From contig OY718804.1 in assembly GCA_963070105.1 (NCBI GenBank), positions 5,727,317 to 5,791,316 on the forward strand: DNA of 64,000 nt, in the 5' to 3' direction. This document shows, in pieces, positions 26,601 through 39,819 of the stretch. The translations under genes and the position numbers were made by a program. This stretch comes from Litomosoides sigmodontis (taxonomy: Eukaryota; Nematoda; Chromadorea; Rhabditida; Onchocercidae). Position 1 is the first letter of the stretch; every line of letters starts with the position of its first letter. The notes below the pieces were generated by a model that did not search any database, had not been told where the DNA came from, and saw only the letters and a list, made by a program, of their open reading frames with translations.

Positions 26601-29600
26601 ATCCTTTTTATATCTGCGGGACAACTTGTAATTACGTGATTTAGCATTGTGATTTAACTTATAAATTATTTTACAAAGAAAATACTAATGGTTCTTGTAG
26701 CCCGCTCGACTTCTCTCTGGCTAGAAAAGAAGCATTACGATTTAAAGGCATAAACCAACCAATAACATGAAGTGGTGTCCAGACATTAATAAACGGAAAA
26801 ATTTTCTTATGCCTCAGTATTGATATGCCAATGATAACGATAATCAGCACGGTAGCCATCAGTGACATTGCGAAATAAATGATAAAGACGGTATTTAACA
26901 TTCCAGAAATGAGAATCGCAGCTGCACAGATAACAAGCAACACCCCAGCCACGAGTACATCGAGAAATACACCGGAAAAATGATGCTGTAAGTCCGAGTT
27001 ATCAATTTGTTGAGTCTGCAAAATTTGCAATTTTTTTGTTCTATATGTTGGATTATGCAAGTTTCTGTTTTGATACGTTGAAATAAGCATTTAAGTATCT
27101 CAAGTGTTTGAAATAACAAGGCAAACTTGGAAAGAAACATTTATCACAGTCAATTTCTCTAATCATTTTACCTACTGTAAGTATTGTACTGCAACTGATT
27201 TTAATGAGCTAAAATTATGCTGAAGAAAAAGAGAACAAACATTTTTGTATCTTCCTACGCCATCATAACTGCGCCAATGGTGATCGATAGATTTTGCAAA
27301 ATGTGCCCTATACCGTTTTTCGATGTTTGGTTCGTTAAATCGTAAAGTCCATCTGTTTAACCCGTCATTACGTACCCAGAAACCACGATTAAAATTAGTA
27401 TCTGCATTCTGCAAAATATAGCAAAAATGATATTTGTCATATCTAAAATTAAGCAGCCAAATACAACAGAAAGAGGTCAAATGTCGCGAAGTTCAAGGTT
27501 CTGAAGTTTTATGAAACCTTTGTTTGGTGTACTCAATTTGTGCACTATATAATTTACTATACAACTTTATTTAAGAAACTAAACAAAAATATTATAAACA
27601 ATATTGAGTGATTGGGTTTGATGGCTATTTGATGACAGATATCAGAATACCACACCTGGATTACTACAGCGAGACGTTCATCGAAAGCACGATCGTCTGT
27701 GTCGAACCGTGTTAGCGATGGAGCATTCTGATGGTATGAAATTGCGGTTTCGATTTGACCCGCACATGAAAATGTATCGGAAACTGATTCCTGAAAAACG
27801 AGGGAAAAAATGTGAGAAGGTGAAATGTGTGCAGAAAAAATAATACCGGAATTTAAGATAATTTAATCTCAAGATCAATTTAATTTCAATTTAAGAGTCC
27901 TACACGGGAACTTATTATGAAATGCCAAAGTTTCGAAAAAAGGATTTTAACATTAATCTCCTCTTAATTCATCAAGGACTCCCTAATTTTCCGTTATTTT
28001 TCGAAATTAATATAAAATCAGCAGTGAAAAATAAATAAACCTGCATTCCTGAACTTTTTGAACCACGTCTGCTACCACCGTTTAATAGTTCATGTAACAT
28101 TTTACCACTTGAGTGATCTGTTATACTGAGTGATTTCGTATCATCTGCTTGTAAAGCATGTAACGAAGCAGATTTGCGTCTTTTTTCAATAATTGGCGAT
28201 TTGCTGTTGGTATTCTGAGACAACAAAATAGAGCTCTTTGGGATGGATAACTAAAACCATCCGGCAACAATGTCCTCATGCCATCTAACTAAACCGATCC
28301 ATCAGAATATTTTAAACTACAGGTACTACCTGCTCTTCATTTAATGTTTATTTGTTTAACTTTGCAAATGTGGACCTTATCCAAACATTCGCTGTAATGA
28401 AGAATTTGTGCTGAATTACTTCCACACTTTTTTTCCAACACTTTCATCCTCAAATTGCCACCGTGCCATTCAACAGGTATCGACGTCGTTTGCATCATTT
28501 TAATCTTATTAGTTAATCTCTGCAAATTAATGTAAGCATAAAATACGCCTTTACTTTACCGAACTGTGGAGCAGCTCTTCTCGATTCTAACTTATCTTCG
28601 TTCGTTACTTGCATTACAAAAATAGTATACCGACTATATATGTATATGATGGATAAAGAGAGAAAAACAACACAAGAACATATATTTCTAGCGCTAAAAT
28701 TAAAAAAATTTCGTCTTACAACTGCTTTCCGGTCCCCGGTCCAATGTTTTATTGTTCTATTTTTTAGTCAAACGTTCATAACTATTTGTGGATACCGAAC
28801 ACTCACTCTAACTCGTAATAATAGAGTAGAAATAGAAGTAGAAATAGTAAGAGTTGAAATAGATGTAGAAAAATTGAAAAAAGCCAAAAAGTAAAAAAAA
28901 ATGAATTTTCGGATTCAGGACATAACAATTGCAAAAATGAACCTTCCGGAAGTTGATTTGAGGATGATTTATTTGGGATCCAACTGAAAATGTATCACGT
29001 AATGAATCGGAATAAGAAGTCGTTTTGCTGATTGGACTATGTGCATCCTGCACGCGACCCGCAATGAAATAAGTTTTCATATCTGGAAAATGATGCAGAG
29101 AAGTTCAATCATAAAAACGTGGTTCCCACGCACAACTTCCCAAATATACTTTTCATTTTGTTTCATAGTGGGACTTTTAAGATTTTGAATCATCTCAAAC
29201 TCAATCCTTTATTTCATCCCCTTTATTTCATCCTGAAGTTTTCAAAATTTCGAATGTCCTATAATTCCTTATTTTTCACTTTCTCCTCATTTTCCATGAC
29301 GTCTTCACATGCACTCCACGATCAAACAAGGGTGGTGGCTTCGAGACTATTGCATTTTGTCAATTTCAGAAATTTACAAGATAGCTGATGATGGATGTAG
29401 CAAGCGGACGAGATGACTTTTCCTATCCACTGTTATCTCATTTTCATGTATTTAATAAAAGATATACCACTGACAACGTGCATTTCCTATTTTTCTAATT
29501 CTTCAAAATCCAACATATACCTATCTTACCATCAGCGTGGTTTTCTCCGCTCTCCCTCTTCCACCCTTACTGATCAGTTCATCTTGGGTCGATTACAAAA

Positions 29601-32600
29601 CTTAAAACACTTCCCCTTCCGATCATTTCAACATAATGTGAGACAAGGAGTTGACCCCGACAATCTACTAACATTACTCCTCCAAAAAAAGTCTCGTCTT
29701 GCAAAAGTTTCAACGGTTTCGCTGCTATCAACGCAGTCAATCCCTATTTTATCGCTAAGGCCAGGTTCTTAATCCCCTCACTCAAGTCATGAATCCCAGA
29801 AAGATGAAGCTAGCGCTCACTCCGAAACGTCCATAACTAATTTTTTCCCTTTCTCAAGGAAGTAGAAAAAAGGATAAAGTGATTACATAAAACAAAATGT
29901 ACCAGCGTAATCAGGTCCCTCTTCCAGAATGTATTCATTATTTAAAAATTTTGCGGTAACTTCTGAAATATGTATGCGTCCACCTATTCCTGTTGATTCC
30001 ATTTCATTCGCAAGTGTTACATCGTTCGAGAAAACATCAAATTTAAACCGCTTCATCCCTACCATACCACATAAAACCTTGAAGTAAGTTAATTTAAAAA
30101 GTAAAGGATATTAACATGAACTATTAAACGTTCAAAATTATTTATAAACATCTCCCCAAAATATATCAAAAATACTTCCAGAATTTTCACACTGATTTAA
30201 TAGTATTAGTATAATTTCTTCAGCAAGGGTCGCAAATAAATGATATTTATGAGATTCACTGCGAAAGGTAACAGAAGGTAATGAGAAGAACAAAGATTCT
30301 GTGTTTAAAGAGATAAACGTGTACTTGCTTACCTTCCCGGTATGTATGCCGACACGCATGTTAACATCTTGACCACGATCCTCGTCAAACTGCTCGATAG
30401 CAGTGATCATTGCGAGGCCCATTTCAACGCAGCAACGAGCATGGTCCGCGCGAGGTTCCGGGCAGCCCGCGACACAGTAGTAACAATCACCTGAAATAAC
30501 TTCTATTTCATAACTTGAAACCACTGATCGGTAATAATTCATATCGTGCGCTGAAATAAATGGCCTTTTAAACATTTGAACAAACATGGTCCAGCTAGCT
30601 AACTGAATAGAAATTTAAATTTGCATGCATAGACAACCTAATGTGCTGATTTTTTCAAGGTTACATCGACCGCATAAATAGTCAAAACGTCCGAATAAAT
30701 CATTGAGCAAATTTACTAGTTCACTTGCGGACTTATTTGAAGACATCTTTGTGAAGCCTGAAGAGCACACAAGAATATAGTTTAAAAGTTTTCAAAAACA
30801 ATAAAAATTATATAATTCCCAACAATTGCATGATCACAAAGCTAATAAATGCAGCAAACTTCTAGGAAGAAAACGATTTGACGATACTTTCTCCTGCAAA
30901 GAACAAACGAAGCAGCTTACCAGCGATATCGGCAAAAATGATGGAAACATCGGTCATTAAATTCATCGTAAATGGTCGAAATTTCCGGACATTCGGTGCC
31001 AACAACGTTCCTGTTGATGCATTCGCTTCACGGGTATTTCGCAAACGATTTTTTTCGCTTTTATCGATTGTCGTGCGGAAATATGCATCCTGGCTGGCTG
31101 ACGATCTTCTTACATTGGTTTCTTTTAGCAATTCATCGGCAACCTACAAATGCATACCAATTTCACTTGTCATTTTTTCCGATATAGAAAATATGGAAAA
31201 AAATGAAAAGTTAAGGCGTGGGAGAATCATAGGCCAAATTTTTAAAACGTTAAAAGCCAATAGGAAACGCCAACACACAAACACAAAAAGACATGATGCT
31301 CGAAACCAAGAAGTTAACAGAAGCATCATCATCGCATTCTCTGTCATGAAGTTTCTGTATATAGGGGAAAAAACTAAGAGTAAATTTTGATCAGAAACTT
31401 AACCTTTTTTGGCATAACGGATTGTATCATATGGTCTTTCAATTGCGTTTCCATTTCTAGATCTTTACGTGCAAATAACGACTGGCTTACTCGCAAAAAC
31501 GTTTTTCGCTGGCGAACTGAAAAAAAAAAGGCAAAATTTCTAGCTCTAAAAAGATCCGATAATATAGTTGAATCCTTTGCAGCACTTAAATAACTTGTAA
31601 AATTCGGTTCACCACCAATCCTCAAATAATGAAGTGACGAATGCTTCAGTCAGCATATCAACTAATACACGTACCCTGTGTCAGGATGAATAAATGAACA
31701 CCAAGGAGATTGATGCCAATGTGAAGGAGAAGTTTAACACCAAGCGTATCCGCATAACTCATATTACCGGTAGCAATCATTTCGAACAATATCGAATAGG
31801 TTAAACAAATACAAATACACAAATACAGTGGTAGTGGAATAACTGTATAAATTAATAGCACTACCTAAATAAATTAAACAGTGAATGAACAAGACAGTTT
31901 TGTGTAACAAAATCGTTCAACGTTAAAGATCAGAAAAATTATTTGAAAGAGCAAATAGAGAAAACAGAAAAAGTTACCTGAAAACTGGTGGCTAAATCAC
32001 CAACAGGACTCATAAATGAATCGGATTTATCAGAGAAGATGAGTAGAGTTACGGAACAGAGGAGAAAAGCACAGAGAAATGAAGCAGGCATGTAAAAACG
32101 TTGATACTGTACGGGAAATAATGTGAAGAGAAACATCCCAAATGATATTGCAAATGAAGCGACAGATATTAGCTGAAATATGAAAGGACGGGTGGGTGAT
32201 GTACGAAGATATAATATGATCAAATTGAAGTAAAGGAGAGTATATGCTTTTGCAGAGTAGTTAGTTACAGCAGCTTGTCATAATGGAGTTACTTCAAGTT
32301 CATTCAACTTAGCACCAAGACTTATCCGGTCACTCAGTGCAGCCAGTCTAACTGGCAAACACGTAAACTATAGTGATGCAAGGCTGAGGAATACCAAGTG
32401 TACTAGTAGCTGCCTTATGTTGACACTAATAGAAAACGAAACTTGGCGAAATAACTCACCCAATGTGTTAAGCTCGCATGATTGAAAACTTGCAAATATA
32501 TAATCCATAAAATGCATGATAAACAAATGTATACCAGCCCAGATCTAAAACATTTTGATTCTTTTGCGGTAAGCAGCAAACAACGAAATTAAGTGAGAAA

Positions 32601-33216
32601 TGTTGACATCGTTAGAGGGATATTTCACAATTGCACTGCAAAGAGAAAATATATGAAAGAAATGAAATGAAGCAACTAACCTGAACCTATCTCTGAGTTG
32701 TGGAAAACTACATTTCCAGTATTGAGTTTCTAGAGCTACAGATGAAAACTGTGGATTCCACCATCTGGCGGAAATTCGATCGAAGAATGACGCTTGCGGT
32801 GCACTTCCCGAATAGCCATGTGTCTATAAAAAGCTTAGATAAGTAGGTAAACGATAATAACACTAGAAGAATTTATCCATTCGTCTTTTTGCCTTCTCAT
32901 TCCGAATGTTCACTCATTCAAATTCTTTATTTCCCATTTTTTGCACAGAGAGAGAGAGAGAGAGTAATTTCGCAAGATAAAGGATGGAAATTAAATAATT
33001 ATTCAGTTCGTTTCAAACTAAACAGTAACCATTTACCATCTCAGTTGTGGGATGATATCCGTTACTCGAACCATTTGCGATTGGTGTCTGCGAGCCGCTA
33101 CTACCTGCGACAGCATGTTCCTGTCCTTCTTCTTCTTCTTCTTCTCCTTCTTCTTCAACCGCTGCTAACATACGAGCCACTTCACCCGTCACATCCTCTT
33201 CTTCATCGTTTCGCAT
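23689..33216 (-). CDS. acy-1: Membrane adenylate cyclase, ADCY9/ACY-1 type
   Basis: Makes cAMP from ATP at the plasma membrane downstream of Gs-alpha. 23 exons: 33037-33216, 32681-32823, 32460-32544, 31978-32172, 31675-31864, 31404-31516, 30921-31143, 30638-30757, 30333-30490, 29903-30077, 28943-29082, 28376-28519, 28041-28214, 27656-27790, 27241-27408, 26739-27015, 26331-26416, 25927-26122, 25507-25694, 24933-25164, 24493-24674, 24080-24289, 23689-23847; about 1290 residues, all phases closing. Order: acidic N-terminus, first six-helix set (about 110-280), C1a catalytic domain (about 300-570) with [14 protein letters not shown] and [19 protein letters not shown]1b linker, second helix set (about 785-1010), C2 domain (from about 1030) with [14 protein letters not shown]. 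Both catalytic halves look intact. RWWNPQF near the N-terminus and GTTK before YDIWGD point to the ADCY9 class. The donor of the exon at 27241 (alternative 27259) and the acceptors of exons 18 and 19 are the least certain edges. Confidence 0.95.
29083..29902 (-). other. Large acy-1 intron inside the C1a coding region
   Basis: The intron splits C1a just before [11 protein letters not shown]. At 820 bp it is one of the longest in this gene. It holds two plus-strand ORFs (29119-29388 and 29413-29772) that I do not recognise; a nested gene is possible but unsupported. Confidence 0.7.
32947..32964. repeat. (GA)n microsatellite in acy-1 intron 1
   Basis: Nine GA units just downstream (on the gene strand) of the first coding exon. 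Confidence 0.9.
33125..33157 (-). repeat. Coding GAA/GAG trinucleotide repeat in acy-1 exon 1
   Basis: A TTC/TCC run on the plus strand encodes the glutamate stretch [11 protein letters not shown] near the start of the cyclase. Such runs change length easily by slippage, so this part of the protein may vary between individuals. Confidence 0.85.
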
Positions 33217-35824
33217 CTTTTCGCTTCGTTAAATGACTTCTCTTCCCTCTGGAGGATTAATTCTTCCTCTTCTTTTTTTAAAAGAAATCCTTCCACATCA
33301 ATTCTTACTTGGATAATTCCCCATTCATCGATCTGTTATGTACAAGCGGCCAAGATATTCCCATCCATCCATCCGTCCATTCCTTCCTCCGTCCTTCCCT
33401 GTTTTTCCTCAAAAAATTAACGGCAAAATATTTTATGATTAATTACGCTATCAACGGATGTTGTTTTCATCCATTACAAATGAATTCTTCTTCATTGTAC
33501 GAGCAATAAATAGGGATAATATAATATTAGGATAGTAGTATTGGCGAATAACCTGAAATAGAAAAGCACTACGGTTTAGCCAAAAGCAGCAAATGGAAAA
33601 TTGCATTTGAACAGTTGTAAATAACATCGAAAAGACATTAATTACTCCTTTTAAATTTCCCACAGCTGCAACTAGCGGCTTAATTGATGCAAGAAAACTT
33701 CGTAACTTCTACAATATTGAAAATATCTATTGTAGAGCACATCAAACACTTTCTGTAGCTCTTTTTTACTCATAAACTTGACATATTACTCTAGCAAATG
33801 GAAATAGCACTAAGCGCAGCAAACTGAAACAAAGAATTATTCAACGCTCAGCTAACCTAAGCGATCGACGACATTTGCCTAAGCACTGCTAACGGAACTA
33901 GAGATGTTGCAAAAGGAATGAAGGTAGTAGAGAGAGTGCTGAAGACGAGAAACACAATGCCAATTATCGGAAATTGACAACGACCAACTAACTGGCACTA
34001 ATTATTGAAACTGATGTCTTCACAGCTATACAACGAAGAATTCAACATCAACTACTAATCTTTATCGATTGATACATCAAAGGAGGAAAAAAATTATCAT
34101 CATTTTTCAGGTGTCACCCTCTGTCTTACTTCCTCCATCATTTCTCAATGATATCTTCGCCTTTCTCATGCAGAAAATTTTGCATTTTAAAACAAAGCAA
34201 AAAAAAGACGAATGAAACCGTCTTCATTTCGGAAATATTTCAGCCGTTAAGTGATTTTTGAATAAAATCAAAATCATTTTAATACGATGTTTATTAAATT
34301 GAATGAAATTTGTGTCCGAAGTGCATTAGCATAATCCATCTAAATTATCCCAAAAATTGGAACCATCGCTCCCTCCTCCTCCATCCTTCCCGTCAATTTT
34401 CCGATAGCTATTGAAATAAATGAAACAGCTATGTGTTTCTTCAAGTGTTTATCATCTTTAAAACAAATCACAAACCTAATAAGGCAATTATCACATCACT
34501 CTACCACAGCTCTCTTTCTTTCTTCCATTATCATTTATCAACGTGTTGACATGCAATGTGGTGATGATCTTCCTAGTTCAGAAGACTTTCCTCTACCGCA
34601 CTTCTGCCTTTTTCACCTCAAAAAGCAGGGTTAGATAGATCATTATTATTGAGCTGCATTACTGATTGATATCCTTTTTTCTCCTTACATTTATTGGAAA
34701 AATGAACTAAAAGAGATGTACAATGCAAGTAGAAATATGTGAGAAATAACTTCTACAAATCAAGATAATATCTACTGAAGAAGCTGTGGTGCAAATGTTA
34801 AGATGATGAAATTGACAAATTTTTCCTACCAAATCTTTAGCTATGAAAAAAAACATTTTTTTAAAAGGTGCAACAGCAAAACTGAAATTGTTGTAGGCGG
34901 TAAAATTGCCAAATTAAACAGAACATTGATTTCATAATTATCACACAACAAAAGTGAAGTAGAGATGTGACGTAGAAGGATGCTAATTGATAGGTGTGTG
35001 GGATGATTGAAATGATGGAATATCCTAGCACACTACTTCAAACGTGAAATGCTTTGTCTGAGGGGAGATAAATCTTAACGATTAAAGATGAAATGGATCA
35101 TAGGGAAACCGCCCTTTCTGCCAAACATTAGTACATAAATGGATGGAAGATAAAGGGTGGCTAACCAATGCCCTGCAAGCCATTTAGTGTTCAAGTGGAG
35201 AGCAGACGGATGAAAAGATCAGGCTGAGAAAATTCATACACACCTGAAATGCGGAAACAAAGGGAAAAAGTTTGATGCACTACTTAACTTTACTCACACA
35301 CAATATATAAGCTTAATGCTACGGATAAGACGAACGTTAAGCAAAATATAAAGCTCATTTTGCAATGAGACGAAATTTACTAAATTTCTTGAACACTCTC
35401 TTTGATAAATATGTATTCACTTATTATAATTGTTTCCTCAATAATTTACAGTTACTAATAAGCTTCCACTTCTTCCAATACTATCAATTCATAAAATTCA
35501 CCATTCATGTTCACAACTAAAGTTCTTGCAATTTAAATAATATAAAGTCACACTACTTGTTTACTTTTTCCGAGAGAAAAAAGTAGAAATGCACGGGCAA
35601 CCTTAATATCTATAAATCATAGATTAGGTAAGACAGCGAGTATTGTTTTTGCTGCACTTTTTTTAAATGTCACATTATTTTCGCTTGCTGATATTTCCAT
35701 CTTTTTCAAAACAGCAAAACAGCGTTTAATTAATTATTTTTCCTCCTTCGTGTCAACAACGAACTAAAAATCTTTCGGAGATAAAATTCCTTTCTGCCTT
35801 TTATCTATTGTTTTAATCATCTAC

Positions 35825-35880
35825 GAAAATGTATGTAAGTTATATACAATAGCCGAAAATGTAAGTTATGTACAATAGCC
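35825..35880. repeat. Short tandem duplication
   Basis: Two adjacent copies of a GAAAATGTAAGTTATGTACAATAGCC-like unit. The first is 30 bp (35825-35854); the second is 26 bp (35855-35880) and lacks a few bases of the first. Confidence 0.85.
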
Positions 35881-37040
35881 ACTATCAGTTACGAACTGTA
35901 ACAGTGCTAGAGAAACAAAATATAAGCAAACAACTAATTAAGAGGGGAAATAAACTACGGTAGATCGCAAAATGATTAATTAAAGTGAACGATTCGAAAT
36001 GAAATCAGAAAGAGTAAATTAAAGAATGATTAAGAGAGAAAAATTAAATATCCCACAGATGTGCATATGGTGTAAGTGCGAAGCTGAACCAATTAGCTGG
36101 AACATGTGTGAGCGCTGACGTTAGGCTAATTAACGTTCAAAAAAAGGCACGATAGGTACTGATTATCTGAACGAAGTGGAAGCTGGAAAGAGGATGGAAA
36201 GAGGGATGAAAGCGTTGGTGGTTGGTGAGAATGATAAATTTGTAAGTCAGTGCTAACACCAAACGGTGATTACTTATGTCTTGTTTTTCTCAAACCTCCT
36301 TCTCTCCTTTACGTTTCCTTCTTCTACATCACCGCCAACGCTAAAGCTGTCACCAATTTTGCATCAGCCACTCATTTTTTTTGTCGGCATTTCCCCTTTT
36401 CATTGTAATTTGAGAAAAAATTCTTTCTACTTTAATAATGGCAATGATAATGATACAGTTGTTGCTGTTGTTGTTGTCAGAAATAATATTCCTAATAGCT
36501 ATATTTTATGCTGCAAAGAAGCAGTCCTCAAATTACGATCAGTCCCTTGATTTCTGCAGCAATTACAATAATCAAGCCTAACACCTCGTTATCGCCATAA
36601 TTATACTTATTTCTTGGTGTATTATTCGAGTATTGCGGCTAAAAAAAGTACATTATGGCTCCCTAAAATTATCACTGCGAAGTGCATTTTAATAATAAAT
36701 CATATGGAAATGAGACACTCAAACAGCGAAAATGAGAATTTTAGAAAAATGAAATTTAATGCACGTATTGAACAAAGGAAACTACTTTGTAAGCGATTCA
36801 ACGAAATGTTAAATCAAATTTGGAAAGTTTTCGTTTGAGTCTAACTATCCAGTCATAGCACACTTGAACATTTACATTCACAACAGTTACCGTTCCCACT
36901 CCTTTTCAATTCATCAATCGCTGCTTCATCATCTCCCTCTTCCTACCACCCTCAACTCCTCCACTTTGGACTATTACTGAGGAACACAAAAACCCTCACT
37001 AGACAGCTTTGATCGAAAACAAATTTATCCTCAACATGTG

Positions 37041-37072
37041 CACACACACACACGCACACACACACACACACA
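37041..37072. repeat. (CA)n microsatellite
   Basis: Nearly pure CA run with one CG interruption, in intergenic sequence. Confidence 0.95.
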
Positions 37073-38977
37073 GCACACTCGTTTTACATACGTAAAAGAG
37101 AAAGTACAAATAGCCGACCGCCTAATGTCGGATGAGTAACACAATTGTATACTGAGTTAATGCTATGAAGAAATACTGCTTAACGGAGGAAAGAACAGAC
37201 TTTCGGGCGATAGGAAAGTGATAACTGGTTCGGTTGATAGAGCTCGCACCGCCAGATGCTTTCTCGACCTTCACTCGCAGATTTCGATTTCATTTCCCAC
37301 TTTTCTCAAATTTCAACAGAATCACACATAAATGGAAAAGTGCAGATCGAGCAATTCAGCGAATTGTCAAGGCTACGTTCTCCTCATTTAATGAGGTTAG
37401 TTAAAGAAACCTGGACCAATGAGTCATCCCTTGTAGCCTCAATATGATTATACAAACTCAGAGTTGGATGTAATCCTGCTTGGATTATTGATGACTTAAT
37501 ATTGCACTTACCAAGCCCTCATTTTCTTTCCTCTCTCTTTCTCCCTACTCTTCATGTGCGACCATTTTCCCCCTATTTTTTTGTGAATCTATCTGAAATT
37601 TGATTTTCAGTCAAAGCTAAAAAACGAAAAAAAAGGACGAAAGGGAATATCAAATTACACATCAAATTGAATTTGGAAAACGATTCGCATTGTTCCATCC
37701 ACAGATCATTCAACAACTGAGCGTTCCCATTTTGCAAGACACAGTCGGTTGCACGAACTGCTTCATGTAATATTTCAAAGAATTTTACCCCTCCCCTACT
37801 CAAAATTTTAATTAATTATACAAAAAATTTAAAGTTCACAAATATCAATGATGTATTTTACTTAACCGTGATCAGGACTTGCGAGTGATAACTGCTGATG
37901 ATCAAAATGAAAAATATTAATCAATTTAAGCAAAGCTGTTATTCCTATATCACGAGTCCTTTAATTATATCTTCTATTTTGAGAAAAACTGGATAATTAG
38001 ATTATGGATTAGAAAGGGGGAGGGGGAGGGAAATTTTTTAAGCTATCTAGTGAAAAGTGAAGTGCCGACCAGTTATCTTGAAATAAAAAATACTCCATTA
38101 CCTACCGCTGAAGGAGCATTCATTCCGTACTTCTATTTAATATTAGAACTGAAGAAAGAATATTTTTCAAAAAGAGGCACAGTGCGAAGCTGGCAATAAG
38201 CAATCAAACGAAACAATTTACCATAATCTTTACAGTTCGTAAATTTGAATGTAAATCAAGCAGAATGAAAACAAGAAATCGAAACTACAATGCATTGCTA
38301 TAAGAAAAGCTTAAATGTAAAATTCCGATAAATTTTTCCATTCCAATTAGTATTCCAATAAATTTTTAATAAGCAGCTTGACAATAATTAAAATGATAGT
38401 TGTGGTTCGCCTAATAAAACATCGACAAACACAAAATGGGAATACAGCACGACCACGTTAATGATAATGATTCGTGGATTAAATGTTGAAAGTACTAGAA
38501 ACTTCTAGCGCAACACTGATAATTTCTAGAATGATAACTCACTGTGGACAGATCACTGAACTGAGAATTTCCACAGCTAAAGAAACAGCCATATTTCGGG
38601 AATTTGAATTCACGATATATTTGATGTCGCCGCAAGAAGTATATCAGAGAGATGGCAGAGAAGCGGAATGATGGCACTTCTCCAGACATGCAATAAAATG
38701 AAGGCGATCAAGAAAAAGTGAAGAACAGGAGAACGTTGAGAAGTCTGCTTATCTCAATCGGAAAAGAAGGAGCGTACACGCACTCTGTCTCCCTCCCCCT
38801 CTTCTTTTCCCTTACATCAATTATGTGGGAGGTGACTGAGAGCACAGAATGAATGGATGTGTAAAATTTTCTTTCTCAAATTAAATTTTCTAAATGGCAA
38901 TTTAAAACGAAGTGTGTGCTTACATTACGCTGCCTGTTGAATAAAATAACTTCATGCTTTTCACACGTCAACCAAGT

Positions 38978-38995
38978 CCTTTCCTGCAGGAAAGG
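38978..38995. repeat. Perfect 18-bp palindrome
   Basis: CCTTTCCTGCAGGAAAGG reads identically on both strands. It could be a dimeric transcription-factor site or chance; it sits in the GC-richer patch upstream of acy-1. Confidence 0.85.
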
Positions 38996-39590
38996 AAGGG
39001 AGCAGTCCCGAGGTGGGTGATAGTGGGAGCAGTGGTGGTGCGGCAAGATGAAAACGAGTGGAAGATCCGAGCCTGAGCGATTCCAACTCAACCGGTCAGC
39101 CGAGTAAAACTAGCAATGGGATGGACGGAACGATGGAATGCGATCGCCAAAGATCGCCCTCAGTTGGATGACCTGCCGCCGCCACTCATTCAACCCAGCC
39201 GCATGTTCCCTTCTTAGCTAACACGAAGCATTCAATTCCAATCACCTCCTTCATGGCTTAGCTCTCGAACAACACTCCTCCTTCACTCTCCATCCCTCTT
39301 CCTTGCTTAACGGATAAACTGTTGTGGCCCATCGTATCCGTGCTATGAAAACTCTATATCTCTCTTTCAAGTACAACACCGAAATTACAGCTTACTGTAT
39401 TCGTCGCACCGCGAGAATGTAATTCTCCGCACTTTGAAAGAGCTGAATTTTTCAAGCTTTCTCAGCTAGCAAATAGAGAACTGGATATTTGCATTTTCCC
39501 CTCACTAATAAATTTAATGTTTCTTGAATTTGTTAGTCACGAAATTAATTTCAGTTAAGATTAAACGGCGACAAATACAACTAGTCATTA

Positions 39591-39596
39591 TTTATT
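39591..39596 (-). other. Possible poly(A) signal of phlp-2
   Basis: AATAAA on the minus strand, about 225 bp beyond the phlp-2 stop codon. No closer canonical hexamer was seen. Confidence 0.3.
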
Positions 39597-39819
39597 GTTG
39601 TCTTAGTTTCAGGTAAGAATGTGAAACTTTTGCAGAGCTTTTCACAGGCACTACGAATAGCAGGGCGAAACTATACGGTAATGTATTTGTGTCTTTACGA
39701 GCTGGAGCACCTTCACGCTTTACTTAAATTAATTAATTTCAGTATAAAAGCGTTACTGTTTCAAGTTTTAGCAGTGATATGCACGTTGTATGGCAAAGTC
39801 ACTAAGAATGGACTATTTA

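Larger units (their letters stand above)
33217..39819. other. 6.6 kb region between phlp-2 and acy-1
   Basis: No coding gene recognised. The right end should carry the phlp-2 3' UTR and the left end the acy-1 promoter or 5' UTR exons. It contains a short tandem duplication (35825-35880), a CA microsatellite (37041-37072), a G-run tract (38015-38031), a perfect palindrome (38978-38995) and a GC-richer patch (about 38970-39320). Confidence 0.6.

Noticed and set aside
30878..31390. 170-codon plus-strand ORF, the longest in the window
   Set aside because: It is antisense to acy-1 exons 6-7 and the intron between them. The minus frame carries the conserved cyclase motif FADIAG, so this ORF is a shadow.
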